Counted from the first letter of the stretch, positions 18,322 to 29,392 are shown. The stretch: 64,000 nucleotides of DNA from Azonexus sp. (GCF_023150235.1 NZ_JAKLLH010000001.1:175456-239455), one strand, 5' to 3'. Numbers and translations: made by a program. Notes: generated by a model not told the origin, from the sequence alone.

Positions 18322-20898
18322 ATGAAATTACGTGACAAGTTGCTGTTGATGGTACTGATTCCGCTGGTCTGCATGCTGGCCTTTGCCCTTGCAGCCGCCA
18401 ATACCAGCCTGAAGAAGGCTCGCGAAATGTCGGCCTTGGCGGAGCTGTCCAGGGTATCGGTGGGCATCGGTGCGCTGGTGCACGAAATGCAGAAGGAGCG
18501 CGGCATGAGCGCCGGCTTCCTGGGTAGCAAGGGGAGCAAGTTCGTGCAGGAACTGGCGGCACAGCGGAGCGAGGTCGACAAGCGCCAGAGCGAGCTCAAC
18601 AGCCTGCTCGGTACTTTCGATGCGTCCTTTTACGGCGAGGATTTTCGCCGGCAGCTGGAAATTCTGTCGCAACGCGTGCAGCAACTCGCCGCCAAGCGCA
18701 AGGAAATCAGCGAATTGACCCTTTCCGGCCGCGAAGCCGTGGCCTTCTATACCGCCACCATCGCCAATCTGCTGAATATCGTCGGCCAGTCGGCCACGCT
18801 CTCGAGCGACGCCGGCATCACTCGCCTGGGTACCGGCTATGGCGCCTTCCTGCAAAGCAAGGAAATGGCGGGCATCGAGCGGGCAACGCTCTCCAACATC
18901 ATCGGCGCCGACCGCTTCACCAACGAAACCCTGGATCGCCTGCTCTCCATCGCCGCCGCGCAGGAGACCTGGCAGCAGATGTTCCTGACCTATGCCACGG
19001 CCACGCAACGCGATCTGCTGCAGCAGAAGATGGCAACGCCGGTGGTCCGTGAAGTGGCAGCAATCAAGCAGGCGGCACTCGACAAGGCTCAGGCCGAATC
19101 GCTGGGTATGGACCCCCTGGCGTGGTTCAGCAAATCGACGCAGCGTATCGAACTCCTCAAGCAGGTCGAGGATAGCCTGGCCGCCGAATTGACGCAGGTT
19201 GCCCTCGGCGGTCGCGACGATGCGCAACGCTGGCTGCTGATCAATGCGGTGCTGTCCGTGGCGGCGCTGCTGCTGACCTTCTTCGTCGCCCGGCGCCAGA
19301 TCGCCAACATCCTGGGCCAGATCGGTGGCGAGCCGGAGGCTGCCGTGCGCGTGGCCCAAGCCATTGCCGAGGGCAAGCTCGACAACGACATTCCGGTCCG
19401 CGCTGGCGACACCACCAGCCTTTTCGCCGATATGCGGCGCATGCAGCGGCAGTTGAAGGAACGCATCGAGGCCGACCGCGTCCTGGCCGAAACCAATCAG
19501 CGCATCCGCATCGCGCTCGATAACGTCAGTACCGGCGTCATGATCGCCAATACCGAGCGCGAAATCATCTACGTCAACAAGTCCGTCCAGCGCATTCTCA
19601 AGGCCTGCGAAGCCGGCATCCGCCGCCAGCTACCGGAGTTCAGCGCCGACCGTCTGCTCGGTACGAATATCGACAGCTTCCATAGCCACCCCGCGCACCA
19701 GGCCGATTTGCTGGCCAACCTCCACACCTCGCACCTTGCCCGTTTGACCCTGGGCGATGCGCATATGACCATTACCGCGAATCCGGTGATCAGCGAGCAG
19801 GGCGAACGCCTGGGAACGATTGCGGAATGGATGGACCGCACGGCGGAAGTGATGGTCGAGCGAGAAATCGAAAGCATCGTCGACGCCGCCGCCAATGGCA
19901 ACCTGGAGGCCAGGATCGATACCGCCAGCAAGGAAGGCTTCTTCGCAACGCTGGGTCTGGGCACCAACCGCCTGCTGGATACCACCAACGATGCGCTCGA
20001 AGCCACGCTCGGTGTGCTCGACAAGCTGGCGCACGGCGACCTGACCGCGACCATCGACCGCGATTACGCGGGGATTTTCGGCCAGCTCAGGCACGACACC
20101 AATCTCACCGTGCAGAACCTGCGCGCGGTCGTCGGACGGATCAAGGAAGCGGCCGAGGCGATCAACACCGCGGCGCACGAAATCGCCGCCGGCAACCAGG
20201 ATCTCTCGGGAAGAACCGAGGAACAGGCCAGCAGCCTGGAAGAAACCGCCAGCTCGATGGAAGAACTGAGCTCGACCGTCAAGCAAAATGCCGAAAGCTC
20301 GCGTCAGGCAGTGGCCCTGGCCGAGCAGTCGAACCAGATTGCCACCCGTGGTGGTGACCTGGTGCGCCAGGTTGTGACACGGATGAGCGCCATCGAGGCC
20401 ACCTCGCACAAGATTTCCGACATCATCGGCGTGATCGACGGCATTGCCTTCCAAACCAATATCCTGGCGCTCAATGCCGCCGTCGAGGCCGCACGGGCCG
20501 GAGAGCAGGGGCGGGGCTTCGCGGTGGTAGCCACCGAAGTGCGCAATCTCGCCCAGCGCAGTGCGACGGCCGCCAAGGAAATCAAGGCCCTGATCGTCGA
20601 CTCGGTGGTGGAAATCGAGCAGGGTAGCCGCTTGGTCAGCCAGGCGGGCAAGACGATGGACGATATCGTCAGCAGCTTCCGGCAGGTGGCGCTACTGGTC
20701 AATGGCATCAGCTCGGCCAGCGTCGAACAGAGTGCCGGCATCGAGCAAGTGGCGCTGGCGGTCGGACAGATGGACGAGGTGACGCAACAGAATGCGGCCC
20801 TGGTCGAGGAAGCGGCGGCAGCAGCGGAAAGTCTGGAAGAACAGGCGCAGATGCTGATGGTTGCCATCGGGGATTTCAAACTGCCACCCCGGTACTAA
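18322..20898 (+). CDS. Methyl-accepting chemotaxis protein with NIT-type sensor
   Basis: Chemoreceptor of 858 residues. After an N-terminal membrane helix comes a helical periplasmic domain of the nitrate/nitrite-sensing (NIT) type ([19 protein letters not shown], about residues 50-300), then a second helix ([19 protein letters not shown]), HAMP, a PAS-like module (about 390-510), a second HAMP-like stretch and the signalling hairpin with tip [38 protein letters not shown] split across two helices. No NWETF-type CheR pentapeptide is present at the C-terminus. The ATG follows GGGAGGAGAG. Nitrate/nitrite sensing is inferred from the domain type and would fit an organism that respires without oxygen. 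Confidence 0.9.
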   Translation: MKLRDKLLLMVLIPLVCMLAFALAAANTSLKKAREMSALAELSRVSVGIGALVHEMQKERGMSAGFLGSKGSKFVQELAAQRSEVDKRQSELNSLLGTFDASFYGEDFRRQLEILSQRVQQLAAKRKEISELTLSGREAVAFYTATIANLLNIVGQSATLSSDAGITRLGTGYGAFLQSKEMAGIERATLSNIIGADRFTNETLDRLLSIAAAQETWQQMFLTYATATQRDLLQQKMATPVVREVAAIKQAALDKAQAESLGMDPLAWFSKSTQRIELLKQVEDSLAAELTQVALGGRDDAQRWLLINAVLSVAALLLTFFVARRQIANILGQIGGEPEAAVRVAQAIAEGKLDNDIPVRAGDTTSLFADMRRMQRQLKERIEADRVLAETNQRIRIALDNVSTGVMIANTEREIIYVNKSVQRILKACEAGIRRQLPEFSADRLLGTNIDSFHSHPAHQADLLANLHTSHLARLTLGDAHMTITANPVISEQGERLGTIAEWMDRTAEVMVEREIESIVDAAANGNLEARIDTASKEGFFATLGLGTNRLLDTTNDALEATLGVLDKLAHGDLTATIDRDYAGIFGQLRHDTNLTVQNLRAVVGRIKEAAEAINTAAHEIAAGNQDLSGRTEEQASSLEETASSMEELSSTVKQNAESSRQAVALAEQSNQIATRGGDLVRQVVTRMSAIEATSHKISDIIGVIDGIAFQTNILALNAAVEAARAGEQGRGFAVVATEVRNLAQRSATAAKEIKALIVDSVVEIEQGSRLVSQAGKTMDDIVSSFRQVALLVNGISSASVEQSAGIEQVALAVGQMDEVTQQNAALVEEAAAAAESLEEQAQMLMVAIGDFKLPPRY

Positions 20899-20905
20899 AC
20901 CCGGG

Positions 20906-20922
20906 GCGGCCGTTCAGGCCGC
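20906..20922. terminator. Possible hairpin between convergent MCP and uraA
   Basis: GCGGCC and GGCCGC pair around GTTCA; only a weak T tract follows, so terminator function is uncertain. Confidence 0.35.
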
Positions 20923-20929
20923 TTCGTCC

Positions 20930-22162
20930 TCAGGCCGCTCCGTCTTTTCCCGGCAGAACCAGATTGAGGAGCACGGCCAGCACGCCGCACAGGCTGATGC
21001 CCTGCAGCGAGAAACTGCCGAGATGCACGCCGAGGCCGCCGATGCCGGTCACCAGCGTCACCGAGACGATGCACAGGTTGCGCGGAATGGCCAGATCGAC
21101 CTTGGCATCCATCAGGGTTTTCAGGCCGATGCCGGCAATCGAGCCGAAGAGCAGGACCATGATTCCGCCCATCACTGGCAGCGGGATGGTCTGCAGCAGC
21201 GCACCGAATTTGCCGACGAAGGCCATCAGGATCGCGAAGCCGGCCGCCCAGGTCATGATCGCCGGGTTGTAATTCCGGGTCAGCATCACCGCGCCGGTGA
21301 CTTCGCCGTAGGTGGTGACCGGTGGGCCACCGAACAGGCCGACGAGGTTGACCGCCAGGCCGTCGCCGAGCAGGGTGCGGTGCAGGCCGGGGCTTGCGGT
21401 GTAATCCTTGCCCGAGACCGAGCCGATGGCGAGGATGCCGCCAACGTGTTCGACAATCGGCGCAATCGCCACCGGGATCATGAACAGGATCGCCGCCAGG
21501 TTGAATTCCGGCTGGCCGAACTCGGGAACGGCGATCCAGGCGGCATCATGCACCTTGCCGAAATCGACGATGCCGGCAAACAGCGAAACGACGTAGCCGA
21601 CCGCGACACCGACCAGGATCGGCACCAGCTTGAGCAGGCCCTGGGCGCGGATGGCGGTCAGCATCGTCGCGAGCAGGGAAATCGCGGCAATCGCAATCGC
21701 GGTTTCGTAGGGTACAACCTGGGCGTCGCCAGCCTTGCCGGTGGCCATGCCGACCGCGACCTGGGCAAGGCCGAGGCCGATCACCATCACCACCGGCCCG
21801 ATCACTACCGGTGGCAGCAGGCGGTGGATGAAGCCGACACCGCGCCATTTCACCAGTCCGGCGGCGACGTAGTAGAACAAGCTGGCGGCGGCCAGCGCGC
21901 CGAGCGTGGCGTTCATGCCCCAGGTCTGCACCGAATAGATCACCGGGGCGATGAAGGCAAAACTGGAACCGAGGTAGATCGGCACCTGACGCTTGGTGCA
22001 CAGCTGGAAGATCAGGGTGCCGACGCCGGCGCCGAGCAGTGCCAGGCTGGGGTTGAGGCCGGTCAGCAGCGGTACCAGCACGGTGGCGCCAAAGGCGACG
22101 AAGAGGATCTGGGCGCCGGACAGCGCGGTGCGCCAGGTTGGCTCGTGGGCGTACGCGCTCAT
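20930..22162 (-). CDS. uraA: Uracil permease UraA
   Basis: Nucleobase:cation symporter-2 family protein of 410 residues that imports uracil. Characteristic blocks are [13 protein letters not shown], the [20 protein letters not shown] segment with the substrate-binding Glu, and [23 protein letters not shown]. The ATG at 22162 overlaps the upp stop by one base (TGATG), so the two are translated from one message. A GTG one codon upstream is possible. Confidence 0.95.
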   Translation of the reverse strand: MSAYAHEPTWRTALSGAQILFVAFGATVLVPLLTGLNPSLALLGAGVGTLIFQLCTKRQVPIYLGSSFAFIAPVIYSVQTWGMNATLGALAAASLFYYVAAGLVKWRGVGFIHRLLPPVVIGPVVMVIGLGLAQVAVGMATGKAGDAQVVPYETAIAIAAISLLATMLTAIRAQGLLKLVPILVGVAVGYVVSLFAGIVDFGKVHDAAWIAVPEFGQPEFNLAAILFMIPVAIAPIVEHVGGILAIGSVSGKDYTASPGLHRTLLGDGLAVNLVGLFGGPPVTTYGEVTGAVMLTRNYNPAIMTWAAGFAILMAFVGKFGALLQTIPLPVMGGIMVLLFGSIAGIGLKTLMDAKVDLAIPRNLCIVSVTLVTGIGGLGVHLGSFSLQGISLCGVLAVLLNLVLPGKDGAA

Positions 22163-22794
22163 CACGCCTCCTTGGTGCCGAAGATCTTGTCGCCGGCGTC
22201 ACCGAGGCCAGGGATGATGTAGCCGACCTCGTTGAGATGGCTGTCGACGGCAGCGGTGTAAAGCTGCACGTCGGGGTGCGCCGCTTCGAGCGCCTTGATC
22301 CCTTCCGGAGCTGCAACCAGGACCAGTGCCTTGATGTGCTGGCAGCCGTTGCGCTTCAACATGTCGATGGTCGCGATCAGCGAGCCGCCGGTCGCCAGCA
22401 TCGGGTCGATGATCATCGCCAGGCGCTCTTCGAGCTGGCCGACGAAGCGCTCGAAATAGGGCTCAGGCATCAGCGTGTCGTGGTTGCGGGCAATGCCGAC
22501 GACGCTGACCTTGGCATTCGGGATCAGGTCGAGCACGCCGTCGAGCATGCCGAGGCCGGCGCGCAGGATGGGCACGACGGTGACCTTCTTGCCCTTGATC
22601 TGGTCGATCTCGACCGGACCGGCCCAGCCAGCGATGGTGACTTTTTCCATCTCGAAATCGGCGCAGGCTTCGTAAGTCAGCAGGCGGGCGACTTCAGCGG
22701 TCAGTTCGCGGAATTTCTTGGTGCTGATCTCGCCTTCGCGCATCAGGCCGATCTTGTGTTTGACGAGGGGGTGTTGGAGTTCGATGACGGGCAT
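22162..22794 (-). CDS. upp: Uracil phosphoribosyltransferase
   Basis: Salvages uracil to UMP with PRPP. The 210-residue protein has the Upp start [39 protein letters not shown] and the PRPP loop [18 protein letters not shown], and ends in the uracil-binding [16 protein letters not shown]. It leads the upp-uraA operon. Confidence 0.97.
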   Translation of the reverse strand: MPVIELQHPLVKHKIGLMREGEISTKKFRELTAEVARLLTYEACADFEMEKVTIAGWAGPVEIDQIKGKKVTVVPILRAGLGMLDGVLDLIPNAKVSVVGIARNHDTLMPEPYFERFVGQLEERLAMIIDPMLATGGSLIATIDMLKRNGCQHIKALVLVAAPEGIKALEAAHPDVQLYTAAVDSHLNEVGYIIPGLGDAGDKIFGTKEA

Positions 22795-22904
22795 GGCCGT
22801 TCCCGGGCAGAAAAATGACCGCCCGAGCTTAGCCGATCACGCCCCGCCTGACTATGCGGGAAATCCGCAGGCGCCAGCACGACGGCACGACGGCATTTTT
22901 GCTC

Positions 22905-22928
22905 TTTTTCACGGTCGACCGTGAAGAA
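22905..22928. repeat. Palindromic repeat, core CACGGTCGACCGTG
   Basis: Core at 22910-22923 with T-rich and A-rich flanks, between upp and the Fic gene. Confidence 0.8.
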
Positions 22929-23151
22929 TCGAGCGACGGGGCATGCATCATTCTTCAGGGGTATCCGTGGCAGAAGTCGCCGAAATAGCGGTCCCCGGAA
23001 TCTCGGTCGCCAGACTCTCTGACGGGCGCCCTGCTTTTCAGGTGCATCGACGGGTGCTGATTCGTCAGCAGCAGGAACAACTCCCAGGCAGCCAAAGGGA
23101 TGGCCCGGTGATTGCGAGTTCCCACCGGCTGTTCATAGCCAGACCACGTTT

Positions 23152-23178
23152 TGTAGCCTGCGGCTGACGCAGGCTACA
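23152..23178. repeat. REP-like perfect hairpin
   Basis: TGTAGCCTGCG (23152-23162) and CGCAGGCTACA (23168-23178) form a perfect 11-bp stem with a 5-base loop. It looks like a REP element. The surrounding 22795-23280 interval (486 bp) has no credible gene. Confidence 0.7.
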
Positions 23179-23280
23179 CCAGGCCCGCGGCCTGAGTTTG
23201 AGTGAGCCCCCCCGCTCACGCGCCGCCCTGATCCGTTCCGGTGAGGGCTGGGCGACCCTTTCGGTAATCGTCCGCATCCG

Positions 23281-24090
23281 TCAAAAGGGGCTTGGACCAT
23301 TCGACGACGGCTCGTCAGGGTCAGGTGGCGTCGGTTGCTGTACCTGGGCGAGATCCGGGTGGCATGCCACCAGGAAGTGCATCATTTCGGTTGCGTCCTT
23401 GGTGAGGTAGAACCGCACCATCTTCTCGTTGAATTCCAGCGCCTTCGCCGCCGGCACGCTGATGGCGTCGATCCCCGCCGACATCAGGATGCCGTTCATC
23501 ATGAAGCGGGAGGTGCGCTTGTTGCCGTCGAAGAAGAACTGTTGCAGGGCACCGAACAGGAAGAAGGCCAGTCCCTTCTCGAGCGGGGTGCACGCGTCCA
23601 GTGCCGACAGACCGTTTCGGAAAACTCGATTCAGCTCGGGGGCTCCCGGCGCTGTTGGCAAAGGCGTGTAGCGACCGTGCTCTCCCAAGCCCACGTCCGG
23701 GGTATAGTTCGTTTCCTCCCCTTCGCCCCGGAAATGCCCCCATTCCAGCGCCTCGTTTCGGGCCACGATGGCGTGAAGCTCGTAGAAAATCGCCTTGTCG
23801 GGTGAAAACTGGCCAGTTTTCACCAGGGCCAGCAGCCGCTTTGAACTTTCGGCCAGATTCAGAATTTGCTCCTGGTCGGTGACCTTCCGACCGCCCACGG
23901 TAATGCCGTCCAGGAGGGTCTTCACCTCCGGGAAGGTGAAGGGGTTGCCCTCCAAAACGCTGGCGTCCCAGACAAACTCCGGAAGCATGCGGCGGAAGCG
24001 ATAGCACACCCGCTCGATGGAGTGCATCGGCACAGCCGAAGGGACGGAAGGCCTATCCCAGCGAAAACCAAGTTCGGTGAAGAGTTCCAT
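23281..24090 (-). CDS. Fic domain protein with altered catalytic motif
   Basis: Fic proteins transfer AMP or other phosphate groups to proteins. The 269-residue product has the N-terminal SVLEGN element resembling the inhibitory motif, and a core reading QFFFDGNKRTSR where the family pattern is HPFxDGNGR. The usual catalytic His is therefore Gln and the following Pro is Phe, so AMPylation may be lost or changed. ATG 24090 is preferred; the extension to 24168 runs into hairpin repeats. The C-terminal ~25 residues are Pro-rich. It is a lone gene flanked by REP-like hairpins, which suggests a mobile or recently acquired locus. Confidence 0.75.
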   Translation of the reverse strand: MELFTELGFRWDRPSVPSAVPMHSIERVCYRFRRMLPEFVWDASVLEGNPFTFPEVKTLLDGITVGGRKVTDQEQILNLAESSKRLLALVKTGQFSPDKAIFYELHAIVARNEALEWGHFRGEGEETNYTPDVGLGEHGRYTPLPTAPGAPELNRVFRNGLSALDACTPLEKGLAFFLFGALQQFFFDGNKRTSRFMMNGILMSAGIDAISVPAAKALEFNEKMVRFYLTKDATEMMHFLVACHPDLAQVQQPTPPDPDEPSSNGPSPF

Positions 24091-24117
24091 GGCGAATACC
24101 AGTAAGCAAGAAATTAG

Positions 24118-24214
24118 CGACAGGCATTCATGCCTGTCGGTCAAACATGTTTTGGAAGGGGTTTGCATCCCCTCCCAAAACGGTCGCCTGAAACCCCGGC
24201 CTTCAGGCCGGGGT
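24118..24214. repeat. Cluster of three hairpins upstream of the Fic gene
   Basis: CGACAGGCAT/ATGCCTGTCG (24118-24139, 2-base loop), a TTTTGG-AGGGG/CCCCT-CCAAAA stem (about 24149-24181) and CCCCGGCC/GGCCGGGG (24194-24213). Such tightly spaced hairpins resemble ends of IS200/IS605-type elements or REP clusters. No transposase is left. The rest of 24215-24401 shows no gene. Confidence 0.55.
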
Positions 24215-24401
24215 CAGCTCCCACCGCCCTGAAGTGCGGGGTTTCAAACCGGAGTTAGTCTTACGATCAATGGCCACCTCAAAGCCCGGGGACTGCTGCT
24301 AGGCCAAGCTCGCTTGGCTGCAAGCCTGGCACATCCGCCGCCACGGCTGCTGCAACCGGCTTGGTGTACGATTTTTTCCATTTTCCGAGACGCCCCCTGT
24401 T

Positions 24402-27233
24402 TCAGTGCTCTGACGGCGCAAGCCAGGAGAGCAGGGCGAGCATCAGCCGGTCTGGCATCACCGGTTTGGCCAAGTGGGCGTTCATTCCGGCCTCGAGGCA
24501 GAGCCGCCGGTCCTCGTCGAAGGCGTTGGCCGTCATCGCCAGGATCGGGGTTTCCCGGTTCAGCGTTTCGCTACGTATGGCGCGAGTGGCATCGAGACCG
24601 TTGAGCCGGGGCATCTGGATATCCATCAGGATCAAGTCGTAGCGCCGGATGCGCGCCAGTTCGACGGCTTCCTCGCCATCGACGGCGGTGTCGACCTGCA
24701 AGCCGGCCGAGGAGAGCAGGGCGGTCGCGATTTCGGCATTGAGCGGTTCGTCTTCGGCCAGCAGAATCCGCTTGCCGCCGTGCAGGCGACGCAGGCTGGC
24801 CTCGCTTGTCGCGATATCGACTGTCCACTCGCGGGGAGCGGACAGTTCGCTCCGCGCCAGGCGTACGACAAACCAGAAACAGCAACCGCCGCCGGGGTTG
24901 TCGTCCATCCCGATCTCGCCTCCCATCAAGCCGACCAGACGCTTGCAAATGGCCAGGCCAAGGCCGGTGCCACCGTATTTGCGCGTGGTCGAATTGTCGC
25001 CTTGCTCAAAACTGGTGAACAGGCGCGAACGCACCTCCGGCGGGATGCCGATGCCGGTATCGCGCACCTCGAAACGCAGCTCGACGGCATCCGCCAGTTC
25101 GCAAACTGGCTCGACACGAACGGTAACGCCACCTTCGCGAGTAAATTTGATGGCATTGCCGGTGAGGTTGAGCAGGATCTGCCCGAGGCGCAGGCTGTCG
25201 CCAAGCAGCGGCCGGCCGGCGATTTCCGCCGCGATATCGACTGTAAAGCGCAGCCCGCGCTCACGCGCCTGCACCGCCTGAATTTGCGTCACCCCCTCGA
25301 GCAAGGCGCCCAACTGCAAAGGCTGCTGTTCAAGCTCGAGACGCTCTGCCTCGATCTTGGAGAGATCGAGAATGTCGTTGAGCACCGCCAGCAGGCGCTT
25401 GGCGGCGCCGGTCGCCTTGTCGATCTGCTCGCTGCCGAGCGGGTCGGTCATTCGCCGCCGAGCCAGCGCCAGCATGCCAAGGATACCGTTCATCGGTGTC
25501 CGCAGTTCGTGGCTCATATTGGCCAGGAAGGCGCTTTTCGCCCGGCTTGCGGTTTCGGCGGTTTCCTTGGCCTGGAGCAGGGCTTCGGTGCGTTCGGCCA
25601 CCAGGGTTTCCAGGTGCTCCCGGTAACGCTCCAGTTCTTCCAAGGCCCGTTTGCGTTCGTCGATGTCGGCGATCACCCCGATCAGGTCGCTCGTCCCGGA
25701 AGGCTGGTCAGTGAGCCGGATACCGTTGAGATGCCCCCAGAATTGCGTACCGTCCGGACGCCAATAAAGGCGGTCGAGATCGACGGCGTTGATCTGGCTG
25801 CGCATCAACTGCAGCATCTTGGTGTGGCCGACCTCGCGCTCTTCCGGCGCGATCAGGCTGACGTACTCGCTCCCCTGCAATTGGTCCTGGCTGCGCGCAA
25901 ACAACTCGCTCATGTAACGGTTGGCGTGCGTGATCACCCCATCGCCATTGACGACGAAAATACCGACGCGGGCGGTATCGAGCAGGGCGCGCATCTGTCG
26001 CTCGCTGCGCAGCAGGTCAGCCGTGCGTGCCGCCACCGTCTGTTCCAGTTGCGTTCGCTCCGCCGCCAGCAGGCGCACCGCCTGGCGCCGCTCGCGCATG
26101 CTGCGGATCAGCCAGAAAATGAGCAAGGTCTGGAGCAGGATCAGGCTGACGGTGGCGATAATTTCGCTGCGGAAGTCGTACCACAGCGAATGCGGATGGC
26201 CGATGATTTTTGCCCCGTCCGGCAACGAACTCTCGGCAATGCCAAAACGCTGCATCGCCCGGTAGTCGAAGATCGGCGTCGTCGGCGACTGCATCAGGAT
26301 GGGAATCTGCTCCGCCCGCGTCCCGCCGAGAATGCGCAAGGCCTGATCGGCTGCCGCCAGTCCTTGGTCGAGACCGTTGACCACTCGTCCACCGACAACG
26401 CCGGTGCCGAGATAGAAATCCCAGAAGCTGTAGAGTGGCCAGGGGCTGGCCTCGGCGATCATGCGTCCATTTTCGACCGGCGTCAGCATCCGGCCATTGA
26501 CCTGATCGCGCAGCTGGCCAGCAACGAAGACCAGCGTCCGCGGCGGCAAAGCCGCCAGTCCGGCCCGGATCTCGTCCAGGCTCGGGTCGCGAAAGACCTC
26601 CAGCCGATAGCGTTCGCGCAGGCGGGGAAATACTGTTGTCTCAGCCACTTCGGTAATTCGGCGATTGGTGCTGTCGTTACCCGAGAGAACAAAAGCCAGC
26701 GTTTGGGTGGAAGGATGGATTTTCAGTGCGGTTTCGACCGTCGCCAGGATGTCGGCTTCTTCATTGACCCCGGTCAGCTGCCGCAAGCCTTCGCGCATCT
26801 CCGGCCGGTAGTAGTTATAGCCACAAAACACCACGGGAATGCCGGGAAAAAGCCGCTCGCGTTCCTGCAGGATGAATTCGTAGGCGGCGTTGTCGGAAAC
26901 GACGATCAAGTTCGGCGGATACGTGTCGTATTTGCGGGCAAGCAGGCGGGCGAGCAAGGGCTGCTGGCGGCTGAGAGGAAAACGCTTGGAATCGAGATAT
27001 TCGACCGAGAGTTCCACATGCCTGCCCGACTTGTCCAGGCCCTGGCGCAGGCCGGTCTCGATGTTGTCGCTCCAGGCGTAACCCGGATGATAGGAATTGA
27101 TCAGCAGGACATGGGTGTCGGGAATCTCGCTGACCGACGCCGTGGCAGCCAGGCAGAGCAGGGAGAGCAAGGCCAGGCAAGCCAGGCGGATGCCGTCGAC
27201 GATGCGAGGAGGATTTCGGGACGATTTTTTCAT
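24402..27233 (-). CDS. Hybrid histidine kinase with periplasmic ABC-substrate-binding-like sensor
   Basis: Membrane sensor of about 943 residues. An N-terminal signal/anchor helix is followed by a periplasmic ABC_sub_bind-like domain (about 45-330; [21 protein letters not shown]), a membrane helix (about 360-380), a PAS domain, a HisKA domain with [14 protein letters not shown], HATPase_c (N box [29 protein letters not shown]) and a C-terminal receiver ([10 protein letters not shown]; phospho-acceptor in [13 protein letters not shown]). No output regulator is adjacent. ATG 27233 is used; a GTG at 27254 is also in frame and neither has a strong ribosome site. Confidence 0.9.
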   Translation of the reverse strand: MKKSSRNPPRIVDGIRLACLALLSLLCLAATASVSEIPDTHVLLINSYHPGYAWSDNIETGLRQGLDKSGRHVELSVEYLDSKRFPLSRQQPLLARLLARKYDTYPPNLIVVSDNAAYEFILQERERLFPGIPVVFCGYNYYRPEMREGLRQLTGVNEEADILATVETALKIHPSTQTLAFVLSGNDSTNRRITEVAETTVFPRLRERYRLEVFRDPSLDEIRAGLAALPPRTLVFVAGQLRDQVNGRMLTPVENGRMIAEASPWPLYSFWDFYLGTGVVGGRVVNGLDQGLAAADQALRILGGTRAEQIPILMQSPTTPIFDYRAMQRFGIAESSLPDGAKIIGHPHSLWYDFRSEIIATVSLILLQTLLIFWLIRSMRERRQAVRLLAAERTQLEQTVAARTADLLRSERQMRALLDTARVGIFVVNGDGVITHANRYMSELFARSQDQLQGSEYVSLIAPEEREVGHTKMLQLMRSQINAVDLDRLYWRPDGTQFWGHLNGIRLTDQPSGTSDLIGVIADIDERKRALEELERYREHLETLVAERTEALLQAKETAETASRAKSAFLANMSHELRTPMNGILGMLALARRRMTDPLGSEQIDKATGAAKRLLAVLNDILDLSKIEAERLELEQQPLQLGALLEGVTQIQAVQARERGLRFTVDIAAEIAGRPLLGDSLRLGQILLNLTGNAIKFTREGGVTVRVEPVCELADAVELRFEVRDTGIGIPPEVRSRLFTSFEQGDNSTTRKYGGTGLGLAICKRLVGLMGGEIGMDDNPGGGCCFWFVVRLARSELSAPREWTVDIATSEASLRRLHGGKRILLAEDEPLNAEIATALLSSAGLQVDTAVDGEEAVELARIRRYDLILMDIQMPRLNGLDATRAIRSETLNRETPILAMTANAFDEDRRLCLEAGMNAHLAKPVMPDRLMLALLSWLAPSEH

Positions 27234-27346
27234 GGCCAGACAGGCGACGGACACTCCGGAAGCGTCGAAGCATAAGCCCGATGGGCCGGAAATGCACGGG
27301 CAGGGCGCCTGTTTTGCCTATAAGCCGCTTGTGTCGGGCATATTTT

Positions 27347-27378
27347 CCGTTTTTTCACGGTCGACCGTGAAAAAACGG
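27347..27378. repeat. Palindromic repeat, perfect 16-bp arms
   Basis: CCGTTTTTTCACGGTC and its exact complement, centred on GTCGAC, between the HPP gene and the hybrid kinase. Confidence 0.85.
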
Positions 27379-27410
27379 CATTTTCCCCCACCTGTTTCCG
27401 GCCCCTTCGT

Positions 27411-27968
27411 TCAAAACCAGATTTCCGGATAGCGGCGGGAACGTGCCAGGTTGTTGAAGAGCAGGGCAATCAACAACATCAGCAGCGGCCCCAACGTTGC
27501 CGGTAGAAGCACGTACCAGAATCCCAGACGATGAATTTCAGCCGAACCGGTAACGGCAATCAACGCGGTGGCACCCCCCGGCGGGTGCAGGGTCCGGGTC
27601 AGGTGCATCACGGCAATGGCCGTGGCCACGGCCAGCGCTGCCGCCAGCCAGGGAAAGGGCGACAGCCATTTCCAGCAGGCGACGCCGATCAGCGCCGAAA
27701 GCATGTGGCCGCCCACCAGATTGCGCGGCTGCGCCAGCGGACTGCGGGGCGCACCGAACAGCAGGACGGCGGAAGCACCGAAGGAGCCCAGCAACAGCAC
27801 GCGGTCGGCCTCGGCAAAACAGGCATTGATCAACCCGGCGAGCAGGCCGATGCCGATGAAGGCTCCCAGCCAGGAAAGCAGGATTTCCTCGACGCTCACC
27901 CGCGGCGGACTGCCGCGCGTCGTCCCGCGCATTTTCTTCCAGTAATCGGACCAATGGCGCTCGAACAT
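27411..27968 (-). CDS. HPP family integral membrane protein
   Basis: Membrane protein of 185 residues with four to five hydrophobic segments and the family signature HPPGGATALIAV. Related proteins in plants and cyanobacteria transport nitrite; here that is only a possibility. The start overlaps the stop of the upstream small gene by one base, so both are on one message. Confidence 0.85.
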   Translation of the reverse strand: MFERHWSDYWKKMRGTTRGSPPRVSVEEILLSWLGAFIGIGLLAGLINACFAEADRVLLLGSFGASAVLLFGAPRSPLAQPRNLVGGHMLSALIGVACWKWLSPFPWLAAALAVATAIAVMHLTRTLHPPGGATALIAVTGSAEIHRLGFWYVLLPATLGPLLMLLIALLFNNLARSRRYPEIWF

Positions 27969-28165
27969 CAGGCTTTACCGCCCTGGCCGCCCGCCCGCAA
28001 ACGCGCTACCGCGTGGCGCCAGGCGAGGTGGTAGACCGTACGGAAATCCTCGGTCGAAATGTCGATATAACCCGGCACATGAGCCAGGGCATCGAGAATG
28101 TCCTCGTCGGTCAATTCCAGTTCCGATAGAACGTCGATATCGGTGTTGGCAGGCTGGGTATCCAT
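27968..28165 (-). CDS. Small acidic protein, partner of HPP protein
   Basis: A 65-residue protein, acidic in its first half (DIDVLSELELTDEDILDALAHVPGYIDIS) and basic at the C-terminus. No domain is recognised and no membrane segment is present. The start has CGGAGG upstream on the minus strand and the stop overlaps the HPP start (TGATG), which supports a real, translationally coupled gene. Function unknown. Confidence 0.7.
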   Translation of the reverse strand: MDTQPANTDIDVLSELELTDEDILDALAHVPGYIDISTEDFRTVYHLAWRHAVARLRAGGQGGKA

Positions 28166-28233
28166 GATTCCTCCGGTTGGGGGACGGAATGCTAATCAAT
28201 GCGCGCTCCGGACGCTATCGGACAATCGCGGGG

Positions 28234-28587
28234 TCAGCTTCGTTCATCGGAGGTATCGGCAATAGAACGACTGCCGCCTTGGTGGTGCCGTAATTTTACA
28301 TAATACAAATATTGCGAACGGCATACGTCGGCATCATTGGCCGGCTCAGGGGCGGGCGGGGGTACTGGCGCGGTCGGGTTTTGGGGCTCCACGGTAGCGA
28401 GTTGGGCGCGCTCGACGAACAGCGGCGCCGGGTCGATTTTGAGCAATTTTGCGGCGCGCAAAATCGCGGAATCACTGAGCCGGTGGCGTTTTGTGGCTTG
28501 GCTGTATGCCTGTCGGCTAATGCCGAGGGCGGCGGCAATCGCGGCCGATGTGGGGAATTTATCGGCAAGCAGGGCGAACAGTGTCAT
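28234..28587 (-). CDS. HTH repressor-like protein of the integrated element, truncated by integration
   Basis: N-terminal helix-turn-helix of Cro/CI or YdaS type (FPTSAAIAAALGISRQAYSQ, residues about 11-30) followed by a Pro-rich linker. The frame passes through the left dif-type site: the codons over it give YLYYVK. The last ~19 residues and the stop are encoded by chromosomal DNA outside the element, giving 117 residues. In the circular form the same frame continues into the segment now at 39881-39393, giving a 256-residue protein. It is divergent from the element's rightward genes, with an inverted repeat between them, as expected for a lysogeny-type repressor. Role is inferred from the HTH and position. 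Confidence 0.75.
   Translation of the reverse strand: MTLFALLADKFPTSAAIAAALGISRQAYSQATKRHRLSDSAILRAAKLLKIDPAPLFVERAQLATVEPQNPTAPVPPPAPEPANDADVCRSQYLYYVKLRHHQGGSRSIADTSDERS
28293..28320 (-). other. Left XerC/XerD (dif-type) attachment site
   Basis: Read on the minus strand: XerC arm CGTTCGCAATA, central TTTGTA, XerD arm TTATGTAAAAT. The XerD arm (outer, chromosomal side) is dif-like; the XerC arm (inner, element side) is degenerate (CAATA instead of CATAA). Layout matches the 11+6+11 structure of E. coli dif. Confidence 0.85.
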
Positions 28588-28633
28588 TCCGGATTCCTCT
28601 CAAAAATGGCTGGTTTGTGGGTGCTTCTGCGTG

Positions 28634-28650
28634 GTCAACGCGCGGTTGAC
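28634..28650. promoter_or_regulatory. Candidate operator between repressor and rightward genes
   Basis: GTCAAC (28634-28639) and GTTGAC (28645-28650) form an inverted repeat with a 5-base spacer in the 94-bp divergent gap. It overlaps TTGACG, a possible -35 element. A good -10 is not obvious. Confidence 0.45.
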
Positions 28651-28681
28651 GGATGCGATGACAAGGTTCCTGGGGGTCGTC

Positions 28682-29392
28682 ATGTTGGTTGCTGATTTGC
28701 TGGCAGAGGGCGGATTTGCTCGGGCGGTGCCGTCGGTGCGTGCCGGTGGTGTGGTGGTGTCGCTGGCGTTGCTGCGCGTGGTGTTGCAGATATCGAACGA
28801 GCGGGCCAGGGTTCGTCATAACGATCAAATGGATCAAATGCTGGCCTGGATGGATGAGGCGGGGATTGACCAGTGCGATTTGTGCGTGGATTGGCGGGAG
28901 AGGGTGGCGGCGTTTGCGGATGATTATTTGGTGTCGGATTCGCCTTGTGAGGTGGCGTTTTCAGAGCATCGCGATTGGTATTTGCCGATTCAGCACGCTG
29001 ATTGCATGACTTATGCCGGTCGGCCTTTGTGGTCGGTGTGGCGCGATGACGCGGGCGGGCCGTTGGATGCGCCGGATTGGATCGCGGCGGGGGGGGTGTG
29101 TGAGGAGGCAGGCGAGATTGAGCAGTTGGTTTTGCGGCGCGGTGAGTGCGATTCTGCTGCGAGGGAGGCGGCGTTTGGAGTTTGCGCGCCGGCTATTTGG
29201 CGGGATTTGTCGGGGCGCGTGGTGATGATTACTGCGCTGTCGCAAGAGGCAAGATGGTTAAGAGAGGGCTTTTGTGAAGTGGTGATTGATGCGCCGGATT
29301 ATATGCCGGCGGGCTCAATGCTTGCGTTTCAATCGGGCAAAGAGGTGTGCGCGTCAGATCGGCGGTTTTTTCGTGATGGGTGGCTTTCATGA
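28682..29392 (+). CDS. Element protein of unknown function, first rightward gene
   Basis: A 236-residue protein with an apolar N-terminus (RAGGVVVSLALLRVVLQI) and many Cys and Trp residues later (CDLCVDW, YLPIQHADCM, GGVCEEAGE, GECDS, FGVCAP). GGGGG ends just upstream of ATG 28682. An in-frame start to 28337 exists but crosses the divergent repressor gene. It overlaps the next gene at ATGA. No family recognised. Confidence 0.65.
   Translation: MLVADLLAEGGFARAVPSVRAGGVVVSLALLRVVLQISNERARVRHNDQMDQMLAWMDEAGIDQCDLCVDWRERVAAFADDYLVSDSPCEVAFSEHRDWYLPIQHADCMTYAGRPLWSVWRDDAGGPLDAPDWIAAGGVCEEAGEIEQLVLRRGECDSAAREAAFGVCAPAIWRDLSGRVVMITALSQEARWLREGFCEVVIDAPDYMPAGSMLAFQSGKEVCASDRRFFRDGWLS

Noticed and set aside
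28337-29392. Long 351-residue frame starting at 28337
   Set aside because: Its first 345 bases overlap the divergent HTH gene and the att-proximal region; GGGGG before ATG 28682 and the gap structure favour the shorter protein.
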